Shown: positions 15,514 to 25,706 of the stretch, in pieces
How positions within the stretch are numbered: position 1 is the stretch's first letter
Layout: every line of letters starts with the position of its first letter
Notes under the pieces: generated by a model
The model's database searches: none
What the model saw: only the letters and a program-made list of their open reading frames with translations
What the model was told of the DNA's origin: nothing
Made by a program: the position numbers and the translations under genes
NCBI GenBank assembly: GCA_028281925.1
Contig: JANQIX010000068.1
Location: 1 to 42,860, forward strand
Reading direction: 5' to 3'
DNA length: 42,860 nt
DNA from: Alphaproteobacteria bacterium
Lineage (GTDB): Bacteria > Pseudomonadota > Alphaproteobacteria > DSM-16000 > Inquilinaceae

Positions 15514-17088
15514 ATGACCTTGACGCAACTTGTGCTGCGACCGTTGTCCGCGCCGGCATTTCTGATCGCGCTCGCTGCGACTACGTTTAATGCCGGCGCC
15601 GCCGATCTGACAGTCACGACACCGACCGGCGTGACGGCCGAGATTGAGGTGTTGGACTGGTCGGGCGATGCCCGCGACTTCGTGCGGACCCGTCTGACGG
15701 CACCGGGGAGAACCTCAATCGAGCCCGGCCGCTATGCGCTTCGCCTGACCGGAACCGACTATCGCTTTGGCCCAGTGGACCTGTCGGCGTTGGACCAAAC
15801 GGTGGGTCTGGGATCGCTGACCGTTCGGGTGCCAGAGCGTGCGGCACCGACCACCATCTACATACTGGACCATGACCAGGGCGGCGTCGCGGCGGCGGTC
15901 GCGACAGATGCTGTGGCGGCCGTGCTGCCCGGCCGCTTCAGCCTGCAGCGCGATCTGGCGGAAACCGCATTGCCGCTGGATGTTTCGGCCGGCGACGTCA
16001 TCGAGATCGACTTTGCGGCCGTGGCGGTCGAGCTGCCGTCGGATGCGGGTGCGGCCCCGGTCTATCTGGTTGACCCCATCGATGCCATTGCGGCGTATGG
16101 CGACCCGAGGGCGGGCGCGATCGCCGTCGCTCCGGGCCCTTACCGTGTCGTCGGCGCCGAAGGCAATGGCGGACTGCCAGTGGTTGCCGAACCCGGACGC
16201 ATCACCTCCGTAACGCCCGCCCTGATTGCCGTGGTTCCAGTAGGCGAAGGCGGCGCGCCGTTCGTCGTCTTCGATGCGGCAACGGGTGATCCGGTGCTGT
16301 CGGCCCGGACGGGCGATGCCTCGCACCCGCTGCTGGTTCGGGACGGCACGACTCTGGCCATGGCGCTCAGCATCGGCGACTGGACCACACCGGAGGCGCT
16401 GGCGGCTGCCCCCCGGTTCCTGGCCACCGCGGGGCAGGTCACGCGGTTCTGGCAGTTGCCGGACAATCGCCTTGTCGGCAGTGGCGGCGACCTCGAAGCG
16501 GGACGCCTGGTTGAGTGGCGGACCAACGACGACCGGCTGGTGGTCGCGGGCGGCGAGGCACGGCTACGGCTGACCGTCGCTGAGCCGTCGCTGGCTGACG
16601 TCACGCTTGTCCGCATCGATGGCGACGATCAGGTTGAGGTCGCTCGCGCAGCACAGACCGCAATCGCGCCACCGACCTCGGAGATCGCCATCGACATCCC
16701 CACCGATCTGCCCGCCGGCGCCATGCTGAAGGCCGTCGCCGACATCGAGCGGTCCGACCGGTCGACCCTGCGGGGCGAGAGCCGACCAACCGTCGTCGTG
16801 GTGCTGGACATCGCTGCACCTCAGGACTTGGCGGCCGCAGCAGACGGTCGGACATCAGTGGCGCTCACATGGGCGGAAGCTGGCGGCGCCGATCTTGCCG
16901 GCTATCAGGTCTGGCGCCAGCCCACAGGGCGGGTTCCGGCCTCCGGCCCCCTGCTGCTGGCCGAGACGCGCTTCATCGACCGCGGGCTGAGCCGCGGGGG
17001 CGCCTACGCCTACACCGTCTGCGCGGTCGACGGTCGCGGCCTGGCGGCCGCCTGCAGTGCGCCGGCGGCAATCCTCATCGCTGAGTGA
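15514..17088 (+). CDS. secreted protein with C-terminal fibronectin type III domain
   Basis: 524-aa exported protein. The signal peptide is at residues 1-30 (LSAPAFLIALAATTFNAGA, cleavage near AGA-AD). Residues 31-430 are beta-rich without a family I recognise. Residues 432-524 form a fibronectin type III module (APQDLAAAADGRTSVALTW, GYQVWRQ, AYAYTVCAVDGRG). No membrane anchor or catalytic motif is seen. The ATG at 15514 was chosen because GGTGAA lies 5 nt upstream and the signal peptide follows directly; an in-frame ATG at 15433 would overlap the giant RHS gene's start. The gene is divergent from the RHS gene with 73 nt between start codons, so the two may share regulatory DNA. A role as partner of the RHS protein is inferred from position only. 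Confidence 0.75.
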   Translation: MTLTQLVLRPLSAPAFLIALAATTFNAGAADLTVTTPTGVTAEIEVLDWSGDARDFVRTRLTAPGRTSIEPGRYALRLTGTDYRFGPVDLSALDQTVGLGSLTVRVPERAAPTTIYILDHDQGGVAAAVATDAVAAVLPGRFSLQRDLAETALPLDVSAGDVIEIDFAAVAVELPSDAGAAPVYLVDPIDAIAAYGDPRAGAIAVAPGPYRVVGAEGNGGLPVVAEPGRITSVTPALIAVVPVGEGGAPFVVFDAATGDPVLSARTGDASHPLLVRDGTTLAMALSIGDWTTPEALAAAPRFLATAGQVTRFWQLPDNRLVGSGGDLEAGRLVEWRTNDDRLVVAGGEARLRLTVAEPSLADVTLVRIDGDDQVEVARAAQTAIAPPTSEIAIDIPTDLPAGAMLKAVADIERSDRSTLRGESRPTVVVVLDIAAPQDLAAAADGRTSVALTWAEAGGADLAGYQVWRQPTGRVPASGPLLLAETRFIDRGLSRGGAYAYTVCAVDGRGLAAACSAPAAILIAE

Positions 17089-17177
17089 CCGGCACGGCGG
17101 CCATCTGCTCTATCCGCTTCCAACACATCTCGCCGGATCACCCCTTGCGTCCGGCCGATGGCGACGCGATATTCACC

Positions 17178-17279
17178 GGTGGAAGGCTGGCGCGGACGGG
17201 CCCCTCGCCAACCCGGTCAGATCCGGAAGGAAGCAGCCGTAACGAGTTTCGGTCCGGGTCGACTGTCCAGTCTTCCGCC
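17178..17279 (+). ncRNA. ffs: signal recognition particle RNA, bacterial small type (4.5S)
   Basis: Contains the universal apical-loop signature GGTCAGATCCGGAAGGAAGC followed by AGCCGTAACGA (about 17215-17245), which binds the Ffh M domain. The ends pair: GGAAGGCTGG (17181-17190) with CCAGTCTTCC (17267-17276) through one G-U pair, extended by GGT/GCC. That gives a hairpin of about 102 nt, the short alphaproteobacterial form. It lies between the FN3 gene and a TetR gene; no clear terminator T-run follows. Confidence 0.95.
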
Positions 17280-17294
17280 TTCCGTAGCCGCATA

Positions 17295-17894
17295 TCATTG
17301 CGGCGCGAACAGCCTTCCCAACAACGTGCGGATCCCGCGATAGAGATTGTCGCGGGCGGTTGGTGAGGGTTCGGCCTCGGCCAGCCACAGCACCGCTTCG
17401 TTCAGCGCGCCCGAAACGAGGACGGTCAGGACCTCCGCGGACAGACCGGGTTGGGGTGCGTCATCCAGCACCGCGGCGATCCCCTCTCTCAAAGACCCGA
17501 CGCTGTGGCGGGCATCGATCTCTCGCCAGCGTGCCCATCCCAGGACCGCCGGTCCGTCGATCAGGTAGATCTGTCGGATATCTGGCCCGAGGCACGCGTC
17601 GACATAGGCGCAGCATCCCGCGGTCAGGCCTTCGAAGGCGCTGGGCTGTCCCTCCGCCTCCGCCGACACAACCGCTACGATCTCGCCGGCAGTCTCTTCG
17701 AATACCGCCTCGAACAGGCCGGCCTTGTCGCGGAAGTGATAGTAGAGCGCGCCACGCGTCACGGCCGCTTGGCGCACGATCGCTTCCGTCGCAGCGTCCG
17801 CAAAGCCCGCCCCGGCAAAGATCTCCCGCGCAGCTGACAAGAGTGCGGCGCGCGTCTGCGCATGTCGTTCGGCATTCGTGCGTCGCTGTTGCAT
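17295..17894 (-). CDS. TetR/AcrR family transcriptional regulator
   Basis: 199-aa one-component repressor. The N-terminal helix-turn-helix (residues 10-56) reads ALLSAAREIFAGAGFADAA then VTRGALYYHFRDKAGLFEAV, the classic TetR signature. The remainder is an all-helical ligand-binding domain of normal length, with the ligand unknown. ATG at 17894 is preceded by AGGACG. It is divergent from the VOC gene, with a palindrome in the shared region, so it probably controls itself and that gene. Confidence 0.93.
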   Translation of the reverse strand: MQQRRTNAERHAQTRAALLSAAREIFAGAGFADAATEAIVRQAAVTRGALYYHFRDKAGLFEAVFEETAGEIVAVVSAEAEGQPSAFEGLTAGCCAYVDACLGPDIRQIYLIDGPAVLGWARWREIDARHSVGSLREGIAAVLDDAPQPGLSAEVLTVLVSGALNEAVLWLAEAEPSPTARDNLYRGIRTLLGRLFAPQ

Positions 17895-17916
17895 ACAGGC
17901 GTCCTGTTTGTTAGAT

Positions 17917-17933
17917 ACATACAGACAGTATGT
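17917..17933. promoter_or_regulatory. putative TetR operator
   Basis: ACATAC-N5-GTATGT is a perfect 6-bp inverted repeat between the divergent tetR-type gene (start 17894) and VOC gene (start 17972). Its form matches known TetR-family operators. It overlaps plausible -10 sequences for both directions (TATGTT on plus, TATGTA on minus). Confidence 0.6.
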
Positions 17934-17971
17934 TTTTTGAACAAGCTTCCCACTGGAAAGGATGCGAGACC

Positions 17972-18385
17972 ATGCGGCTGGTCGACTGCTACCCCATCAT
18001 CATGACCGATAAGATGGCGGATTGCCGGGATTTCTACGTCGGCAGGCTCGGCTTCTCGGTGGCGTTCGAGGCGAGCTGGTTCGTCTATCTGGTCAGCGAC
18101 GGCGCCACCGGCATCGCCTTCATGGCCAGCGACCACCCCTCACGCCCGCCGGGGGAAGAGACCTTCGGCGGCCAGGGCCTGCTGTTGACCCTGCAGGTGG
18201 AAGATGCCGCGGCGGCGTATGATCGGATAGTTAGCTCCGGCGCCACCATCCACCATCCGCTGACCGACGAGGCCTGGGGCCAGCGCCGCTTCCTGCTGCG
18301 CGATCCGGCCGGAACCTGGGTCGACGTGGTTCAGCAGATTGCACCTGCGGAAGGCTTTTGGGAGCAGTATGTGCCCGCGGCCTGA
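17972..18385 (+). CDS. VOC (glyoxalase/bleomycin-resistance) superfamily protein
   Basis: 137-aa single VOC fold built of two beta-alpha-beta-beta-beta modules: CYPIIMTDKMADCRDFYVGR with LGF at the start, LLTLQVEDAAAAYDRIVSSG in the middle, and FLLRDPAGTWVDVVQ at the end. Members include dioxygenases, isomerases and drug-binding proteins; the substrate is not evident. The ATG at 17972 follows AAAGGA by about 9 nt. An in-frame ATG at 17930 would place the start inside the TetR operator and is less likely. It is probably repressed by the adjacent TetR protein. Confidence 0.85.
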   Translation: MRLVDCYPIIMTDKMADCRDFYVGRLGFSVAFEASWFVYLVSDGATGIAFMASDHPSRPPGEETFGGQGLLLTLQVEDAAAAYDRIVSSGATIHHPLTDEAWGQRRFLLRDPAGTWVDVVQQIAPAEGFWEQYVPAA

Positions 18386-18409
18386 TGACAGCACCGATCT
18401 CGCGGCAAG

Positions 18410-18430
18410 GGCGCCCTCGACGAGGGCGCC
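18410..18430 (+). terminator. GC-rich hairpin after the VOC gene
   Basis: GGCGCCCT-CGACG-AGGGCGCC style hairpin (8-bp stem) 25 nt after the stop codon. No U-tract follows, so termination is possible but not assured. The rest of 18386-18532 holds nothing I can identify. Confidence 0.35.
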
Positions 18431-18532
18431 GGCATGGGGTAATCGGAAACCCGCATCCTGCTGGTCCGGAGGCACAGCCTTCCCAGGCGCGCCGGCCGGC
18501 GGCCCCGCAACCCCCCGACAACGGGCCAAGTC

Positions 18533-19273
18533 ATGGAGCTCGAGAGCCTCGCCATTGTCATGGCGGCGTTCCTGTTCGCCGCATTCGTGAAGGGCACCAC
18601 GGGTCTGGGTTTCTCCACGGCGGCGCTGCCGATCCTCGTTCTGTCGATCGGTCTGAAGGTGGCCCTGCCGCTCGTGATCATCCCGTCACTCACCAGCAAC
18701 GTGCTGTTGATGCGGTCGGCGGGCCAGTTCCGCCCGACCCTCCACCGGTTTTGGCCTCTCTACCTTGCCTCACTCCCTGGGATCGCCTTTGGGCTTGCGC
18801 TCTTGGCCTGGGTCGACCCGCTGGTGCCCACGGCCGTGCTGGGCACCGTGCTGATCGCCTATTCGGCCTATGCGCTGAGCCAGCGCAGGCTCGCTCTGCG
18901 GCCAAGCCTGGAACGGCCACTCAAGATCCCGACGGGGCTGGTCACCGGCCTTATCAACGGCTGGACGGGGTCTCAGGTCATGCCGGTGCTGCCTTATCTC
19001 ATGGCGCTCGGGCTTGAGCCCAACCGTTTCGTGCAGGCGATCAACATCTCGTTCACGGTGGGAAGCTTGGCCATGATCATCGGCCTTTCGCGGCTGGGCC
19101 TGTTCACGGCCGATACGGCCCTTGTATCCGCCCTGGGCGTTCTGCCGGTCTTCGCCGGCGTGTATCTGGGCACACGAGCCCGCCGCTGGCTGTCGCCGGA
19201 AGGGTTCCGCCGGGCCGTCCTGATCGTGCTGATCTGCCTCGGCAGTGGGATGATTCTAAGGTCGCTGATCTGA
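18533..19273 (+). CDS. TauE/SafE (TSUP) family membrane permease
   Basis: 246-aa inner-membrane protein with about 7-8 hydrophobic helices. The N-terminal motif FVKGTTGLGFSTAALPILVL matches the TSUP family (sulfite/sulfoacetate/organosulfur exporters). The second half repeats the theme (LVTGLINGWTGSQVMPVLPY). Length is normal. The substrate cannot be told from sequence. Only a weak ribosome-binding site (GGGCCAAG) precedes the ATG. It is convergent with azlD, 3 nt apart. Confidence 0.88.
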   Translation: MELESLAIVMAAFLFAAFVKGTTGLGFSTAALPILVLSIGLKVALPLVIIPSLTSNVLLMRSAGQFRPTLHRFWPLYLASLPGIAFGLALLAWVDPLVPTAVLGTVLIAYSAYALSQRRLALRPSLERPLKIPTGLVTGLINGWTGSQVMPVLPYLMALGLEPNRFVQAINISFTVGSLAMIIGLSRLGLFTADTALVSALGVLPVFAGVYLGTRARRWLSPEGFRRAVLIVLICLGSGMILRSLI

Positions 19274-19276
19274 CCG

Positions 19277-19594
19277 TCAGCCCGGCACCGTCTGGAACAA
19301 ATGGGCGCCCAGGACCAGGAGCCCGACGCCGAGCCCGATCGAGGCCAGCATTCGCCCGGTGAGATGGAAGGCGCCCAGGGCCGCGACCAGCGCCACCGCC
19401 TCGACCACGCCGCCGCGCAGCACAGCCGGTGCCAGGATAGCGGCGAAGGCGCAGCCCGGCAGCCCCTGCAGCACCCTTTGCGCTGCCGGCCCGCGCACCA
19501 GCCAGCTGGCCAGGGCATACCCGCCCAGCCTTGTCGCCAGCACGATCACGGCCATCATCCCGATGGCGATGGCAGCCGAAACATCACCGGGCAT
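19277..19594 (-). CDS. azlD: branched-chain amino acid exporter small subunit, AzlD family
   Basis: 105-aa membrane protein with four hydrophobic segments (IAIGMMAVIVLATRLGGYAL, GCAFAAILAPAVLRGGVVE, ALVAALGAFHLTGRMLASIG). This is the AzlD/YgaH partner of AzlC in branched-chain amino acid (and analogue) export. Its ATG overlaps the end of azlC by 11 nt, indicating translational coupling. Confidence 0.88.
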   Translation of the reverse strand: MPGDVSAAIAIGMMAVIVLATRLGGYALASWLVRGPAAQRVLQGLPGCAFAAILAPAVLRGGVVEAVALVAALGAFHLTGRMLASIGLGVGLLVLGAHLFQTVPG

Positions 19595-20327
19595 GGCGGC
19601 GCAGCTCCAACACGACGGCCGCGGCGGCGCCGAGCGCGACTGCGACCGGCAGGGCCAGGGCGCCGGGCATCAGCCGCTCCAGCCCGATGGACGCCAGGCC
19701 GGCGATGATCCAGGGTGCCCGCGGCCCCCGATTGCCCTTCACCAGGATCATCATCAGGACGGCAAGAAACAGCGTGCCGGCGGCACCGAGCGCCCCAGCC
19801 GTCGTGGCGTCGACCGCGTCGGGGATCAGCAGGCCCAGCGCCGTGCCGGCAACCCAGGCCACGAACATGCAGGCACCGCTGGCGGCAATGAAGGCGAGGC
19901 GATTGGGCGTGGTCTCCGCCTTCAGCGTCAGCACCCAGTTGGCGTCGGTAAGAAAGACCAGCGCCGCATAGCGCGGAACCGGGCGATAGGCTTTCAGGAT
20001 GGGCGGCAGCGTCATGCCCATCAGCGTATGCCGGCCGGTGACCAGCACGGTCGACACCGCGATGGCCAGCAGCGGAAGAGGCTCCGCCCAAAGTTCCAGT
20101 GCCGGAAACTGAGCGGATCCGGCAAAGACGAAGATGCTCATCGCCATCGCGTGGGCGGCCGGCATCCCCAGCGACGCCGCTGCGGAACCGAACAACAGCC
20201 CGAAGACAAAGGCCGTCAGGGCGAAGCTGCGCGTCGCCGAGACCGCGTCACGCACGCTCTGCCAGGTGCCCATGCCGGGTCCGGGGCACATGGCGACGTC
20301 GCGGTCTACCGCCCCATGATCGGTCAT
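19584..20327 (-). CDS. azlC: branched-chain amino acid exporter large subunit, AzlC family
   Basis: 247-aa membrane protein. TAFVFGLLFGSAAASLGMPA, IFVFAGSAQFPALELWAEP and VLVTGRHTLMGMTLPPILKA are typical AzlC/YgaZ segments, including the conserved FAGSAQF motif. It forms a two-subunit exporter with AzlD. The ATG at 20327 follows a GGGGGG run; longer in-frame starts lack hydrophobic or conserved sequence. A GNAT gene lies 34 nt upstream in the same direction, so the three are likely one operon. Confidence 0.9.
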   Translation of the reverse strand: MTDHGAVDRDVAMCPGPGMGTWQSVRDAVSATRSFALTAFVFGLLFGSAAASLGMPAAHAMAMSIFVFAGSAQFPALELWAEPLPLLAIAVSTVLVTGRHTLMGMTLPPILKAYRPVPRYAALVFLTDANWVLTLKAETTPNRLAFIAASGACMFVAWVAGTALGLLIPDAVDATTAGALGAAGTLFLAVLMMILVKGNRGPRAPWIIAGLASIGLERLMPGALALPVAVALGAAAAVVLELRRHAR

Positions 20328-20361
20328 GGTCCCCCCGATAGGCTGGTGTCGCCTCGCCGCG

Positions 20362-20943
20362 TCATGCGTCGACCAGCTGCTTGCGCATGATCGGCCGCGT
20401 GTCCGACCGCCGCGCACATTCGCTGAAGCCGGCCCGTCGGAAAGCATCGGCAAAGCCCGTCCAGGCATAGACGGCGGGGTACCGTTCGCTCGCCGGCTCC
20501 ACCGGATAGCCCTCCAGCACCGTGGCGCCGCGCGACCGCGCCAGCGCAGCTGCTCCGTCGAGCAGGGCTGTGGAGACGCCGAGACTGCGATGCGACCGGC
20601 GAATGAAGAAACAGGTCACTGACCAGACCGGCGTGTCGTCCACCGGCTTCAGAATGCGGGACCGGGCAAGGCCCGGAAACGCCGCCCTCGGGGCCACGGA
20701 ACACCAGCCGACCGCTTCCACCCCGTCATAGGCCATCACGCCCGGCACTTCGCCCGCTTCGATCACGGCTTTGATGGCGTCGCGGTTGCCACCGGCCTTA
20801 CCCGCCTCCCAGTCCGAGCGGCTGGCGCGCCACAGCATGCACCAGCAGCCACCGCTGGCGCCCCGGGGGCCCATCAGAGCCTCGAAATCGCCCCACCGGT
20901 CCGGCGTGACCAGCTCGATCCTGAAGGATTTGGACGTGGACAT
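20362..20943 (-). CDS. GNAT family N-acetyltransferase
   Basis: 193-aa protein with GNAT-like features: GCWCMLWR near residue 32, VGWCSVAPR, VTCFFIRRSHRSLGVSTALL (acetyl-CoA loop region, degenerate relative to R/Q-x-x-G-x-G/A) and YAWTGFADAFRRAGF at the end. The substrate is unknown. First gene of the putative GNAT-azlC-azlD operon, divergent from the MarR-GNAT gene, whose operator lies between. Confidence 0.8.
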   Translation of the reverse strand: MSTSKSFRIELVTPDRWGDFEALMGPRGASGGCWCMLWRASRSDWEAGKAGGNRDAIKAVIEAGEVPGVMAYDGVEAVGWCSVAPRAAFPGLARSRILKPVDDTPVWSVTCFFIRRSHRSLGVSTALLDGAAALARSRGATVLEGYPVEPASERYPAVYAWTGFADAFRRAGFSECARRSDTRPIMRKQLVDA

Positions 20944-21050
20944 GCGATGGGGCCTTCCAACGACACAGGGACACGAGCCTGACGCGCGGAGCGTATTCCT
21001 ATATCCGGCCGGACTCCACCATGCTCGACAACGGCATTACAAAAGAGATA

Positions 21051-21065
21051 ATTGACTTAGGCAAT
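21051..21065. promoter_or_regulatory. putative MarR operator overlapping a -35 element
   Basis: ATTGACTTAGGCAAT is an imperfect palindrome of the TTGnCTnAGnCAA type typical of MarR-family sites. TTGACT (21052-21057) can also serve as the -35 of the downstream MarR-GNAT gene, implying autorepression. Confidence 0.6.
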
Positions 21066-21117
21066 CATTTTCGATGACATAAGCAAACTTCATCGCTGCG
21101 ATCAACGGAGGTGATGA

Positions 21118-22047
21118 ATGGGGGACTCTGCACTTTCTCGAAATGTGGAAGCCGTCCGCGGATTCACCCGGTTCTACACGCGCAGGATCGGCGTACTGGC
21201 CGACGGGCTGTTCGGCACGCCCTATCCGCTGGCGGAAGCGCGCGTCATCTACGAGCTTGCCCATCATGAGACGACCACGGCGACCGTACTGGCCAGAGAG
21301 CTGGAGCTCGACCCCGGCTATCTGAGCCGACTGCTCAAGAGCCTTGAAGCGCGCGGCCTGATTGGCCGGCGGCCGTCGGAGACCGATGGGCGGCAGCTTG
21401 CCATTGGGCTGACTGTGGCAGGCCGGCAAGCCTTCGCCACCATCAACAGTCGGTCGCGCCAGCAGGTGGCGGATATGCTGGACCGCCTGTCAGCAACGGA
21501 CCAGGCGCGCCTGGTGCGCGCAATGGGGGAGGTGGAGGCCCTTCTCGGCGCGGGACAAGACTTGCGGGTCCCGTACATTCTGCGCCCACACCAGATTGGG
21601 GACATGGGCTGGATCATCCAGCGGCATGCCACGCTCTATGCTGAAGAATACGGCTGGTGCGAGGGCATCGAGGCGATGGTGGCCGAGGTGGCCGCCGAAT
21701 TCCTGCGCAACTTCGACGCCGCGCGCGAGTACTGCTGGATCGCGGAGCGGGAGGGCGAGACCGTCGGTTCGGTCGCCATCATGCGCAAGACCGACCAGGT
21801 GGCAAAGCTGCGCCTGCTGATTGTCGACCCGAAGGCCCGTGGTTTAGGGATCGGCAAGCGTCTGGTGGACGAATGCGTGCGCTTCGCCCGCCAGAAGGGC
21901 TATGCGCGGATGACCCTCTGGACTGTCGACGTCCTCACCGCCGCCCGACATCTGTATGAGCAGGCCGGCTTCCGCCTGGAGAAAGAAGAGCCGCATCACG
22001 GCTTCGGACCCGCGTTGACGGGTCAGGATTGGGTGCTCGACCTCTGA
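21118..22047 (+). CDS. bifunctional MarR-type regulator/GNAT acetyltransferase
   Basis: 309-aa fusion. Residues 1-150 form a MarR winged helix (ARELELDPGYLSRLLKSLEA then RGLIGRRPSETDGRQLAIGL). Residues 155-309 form a GNAT domain with the acetyl-CoA motif LLIVDPKARGLGIGKRL, plus AARHLYEQAGFRLEKEEPHH. This architecture is widespread in proteobacteria; the acetyl target is generally unknown. A strong GGAGGTGATG ribosome-binding site supports the ATG. The palindrome at 21051-21065 suggests autoregulation and possible control of the divergent GNAT-azlCD genes. Confidence 0.92.
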   Translation: MGDSALSRNVEAVRGFTRFYTRRIGVLADGLFGTPYPLAEARVIYELAHHETTTATVLARELELDPGYLSRLLKSLEARGLIGRRPSETDGRQLAIGLTVAGRQAFATINSRSRQQVADMLDRLSATDQARLVRAMGEVEALLGAGQDLRVPYILRPHQIGDMGWIIQRHATLYAEEYGWCEGIEAMVAEVAAEFLRNFDAAREYCWIAEREGETVGSVAIMRKTDQVAKLRLLIVDPKARGLGIGKRLVDECVRFARQKGYARMTLWTVDVLTAARHLYEQAGFRLEKEEPHHGFGPALTGQDWVLDL

Positions 22048-22093
22048 TCACCACCCGAAAACGTCGTCAACACGAACGCGCCGAACCGATTTG

Positions 22094-24264
<2,171 letters not shown>

Positions 24265-24354
24265 CTACGCCTGTGGCACAGGCATTGTCTCTCCGCGGCC
24301 CCGGTGTCAATGGGGCAGCGTCGGTACCTCCGCGTGGCGAACCGCGATCACGCG

Positions 24355-24585
24355 TCAGTGCGAGCCCTTCGGCGCGTGCGGCGCGCCGCTGCCGAAGCCT
24401 TCGACCACGCGGTCAAACAGGCGAGCCGGTGCGGTTACGATCGCCACGGCCATCGACCGGATCACCTTCGACCGCATGTCGCGCGCCTTGCGCAAGATTG
24501 CGTCCGCACGGGCCGTATCGTTAACCAAATGGTAATAGATCTCAGGATCTCGGGCGCCATTCGCGCCCATGGCATTGCGTGTCAT
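24355..24585 (-). CDS. small hypothetical protein
   Basis: 76-aa basic protein with an amphipathic, Arg-rich helix in the middle (ARADAILRKARDMRSKVIRS) and a hydrophobic patch (MAVAIVTAPARL). I do not recognise the family. The ATG at 24585 was preferred over one 9 nt upstream because GGAG lies at normal spacing only for the inner ATG. It is divergent from the LysR gene. Coding is supported by codon position GC bias and a proper ribosome-binding site, but it could be spurious. Confidence 0.6.
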   Translation of the reverse strand: MTRNAMGANGARDPEIYYHLVNDTARADAILRKARDMRSKVIRSMAVAIVTAPARLFDRVVEGFGSGAPHAPKGSH

Positions 24586-24674
24586 TGTCCCCATCTCCGT
24601 TGCATTCTCGTTCCCACTGTGGGATTTAGCGCTCGGAGTGACTCCATACTAGCCCACGAACCGTCAAAGAATTC

Positions 24675-24689
24675 TTGCCAAATCGGCAA
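24675..24689. promoter_or_regulatory. possible LysR box
   Basis: TTGCC-N5-GGCAA is a perfect inverted repeat of the T-N11-A type used by LysR regulators, ending 4 nt before the LysR gene's GGAGGGG ribosome-binding site. It lies in the divergent region with the small gene at 24355-24585. Confidence 0.35.
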
Positions 24690-24702
24690 TAATGGAGGGG
24701 CT

Positions 24703-25617
24703 GTGGATCGACTGAGCCAGATCACCATGTTCAACGCCGTGGTCGAGCGGCAGGGCTTCACTGCGGCGGCGAAGATGCTGGGCGTCAGCGCCTCGGCCGT
24801 CAGCAAGCAGGTGTCGCAGCTGGAGAACGAGCTGGGCGCCCGGCTGATCAACCGCACCACGCGCAGCTTGTCGCTGACCGAGGTGGGGGCCGCCTATTAC
24901 GAGCAGACAAAGGACATCGTGACGGCGCTGGAACACGCGGAAACCGTGGTGACGGAGCTGACGGGTAAGCCGCGCGGCCTGCTGCGCGTGCACATCCCCG
25001 TCGGCTTCGGCCAGATCCACCTTTCCGGCGTGCTGCCCGGCTTTCTGGCACGGTATCCTGAGGTGACGATGGATGTGACGGTCCTGGAAGACCATGTCGA
25101 CCTTGTGGAGGCCGGGATCGATGCGGCCGTGCGTATCGGCGGCCGACAGGATTCCAGCCTGATCCGCCGCCGCCTGGCCCCCAACCGACGCCTGCTCTGT
25201 GCTAGCCCGGCCTATCTGGCAGCCCATGGCACGCCTCAGACGCCGACCGACCTTGCCCGCCATAACTGCCTGACCCACAGCCCGGAAGGCCCGCATGGCG
25301 AATGGGTGTTCACCGATGGCGGCCATGAACACACGGTGCGGCTGCGCGGCAGCGTCCGCACCAACAGCTTCGCGGTGTTGCGCGACGCCGCGCTGGCCGG
25401 CGCTGGCATCGTGCGCTTGGCGGGCTATTTGATCGGCGAAGACCTGCGGGCAGGCCGCCTGATTTCCGTGCTCGACCAATATGTCGCACAGGATGCCGAG
25501 ATCTCCGTTGTGTACCCGACCCGCCGCCACCTCTCGCCAAAGGTGCGCGCTTTCGTGGACTATCTGGTGGAAACGATCGGCCAGCCGGAGTTCTGGCGCC
25601 ATGCCGGGCTGACGTGA
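24703..25617 (+). CDS. LysR family transcriptional regulator
   Basis: 304 aa. The winged helix is at residues 1-60 (MFNAVVERQGFTAAAKMLGV then SASAVSKQVSQLENELGARL). The periplasmic-binding-protein-like effector domain is at 90-295 (GLLRVHIPVGFGQIHLSGVL, DLVEAGIDAAVRIGGRQDSS). This is the CrgA/AaeR-like subgroup common in alphaproteobacteria. The GTG at 24703 is chosen because GGAGGGG precedes it; the next ATG (24727) would cut into the first helix. Target genes are not obvious. Confidence 0.92.
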   Translation: MDRLSQITMFNAVVERQGFTAAAKMLGVSASAVSKQVSQLENELGARLINRTTRSLSLTEVGAAYYEQTKDIVTALEHAETVVTELTGKPRGLLRVHIPVGFGQIHLSGVLPGFLARYPEVTMDVTVLEDHVDLVEAGIDAAVRIGGRQDSSLIRRRLAPNRRLLCASPAYLAAHGTPQTPTDLARHNCLTHSPEGPHGEWVFTDGGHEHTVRLRGSVRTNSFAVLRDAALAGAGIVRLAGYLIGEDLRAGRLISVLDQYVAQDAEISVVYPTRRHLSPKVRAFVDYLVETIGQPEFWRHAGLT

Positions 25618-25706
25618 CAGATGCGCACGAGTCTGTCACATTGCGTCCGCTTGCCTTCAGCCGCAGAACGCGCGATGGCCATCGGAAACTGTACAGAGAC
25701 AAGACT

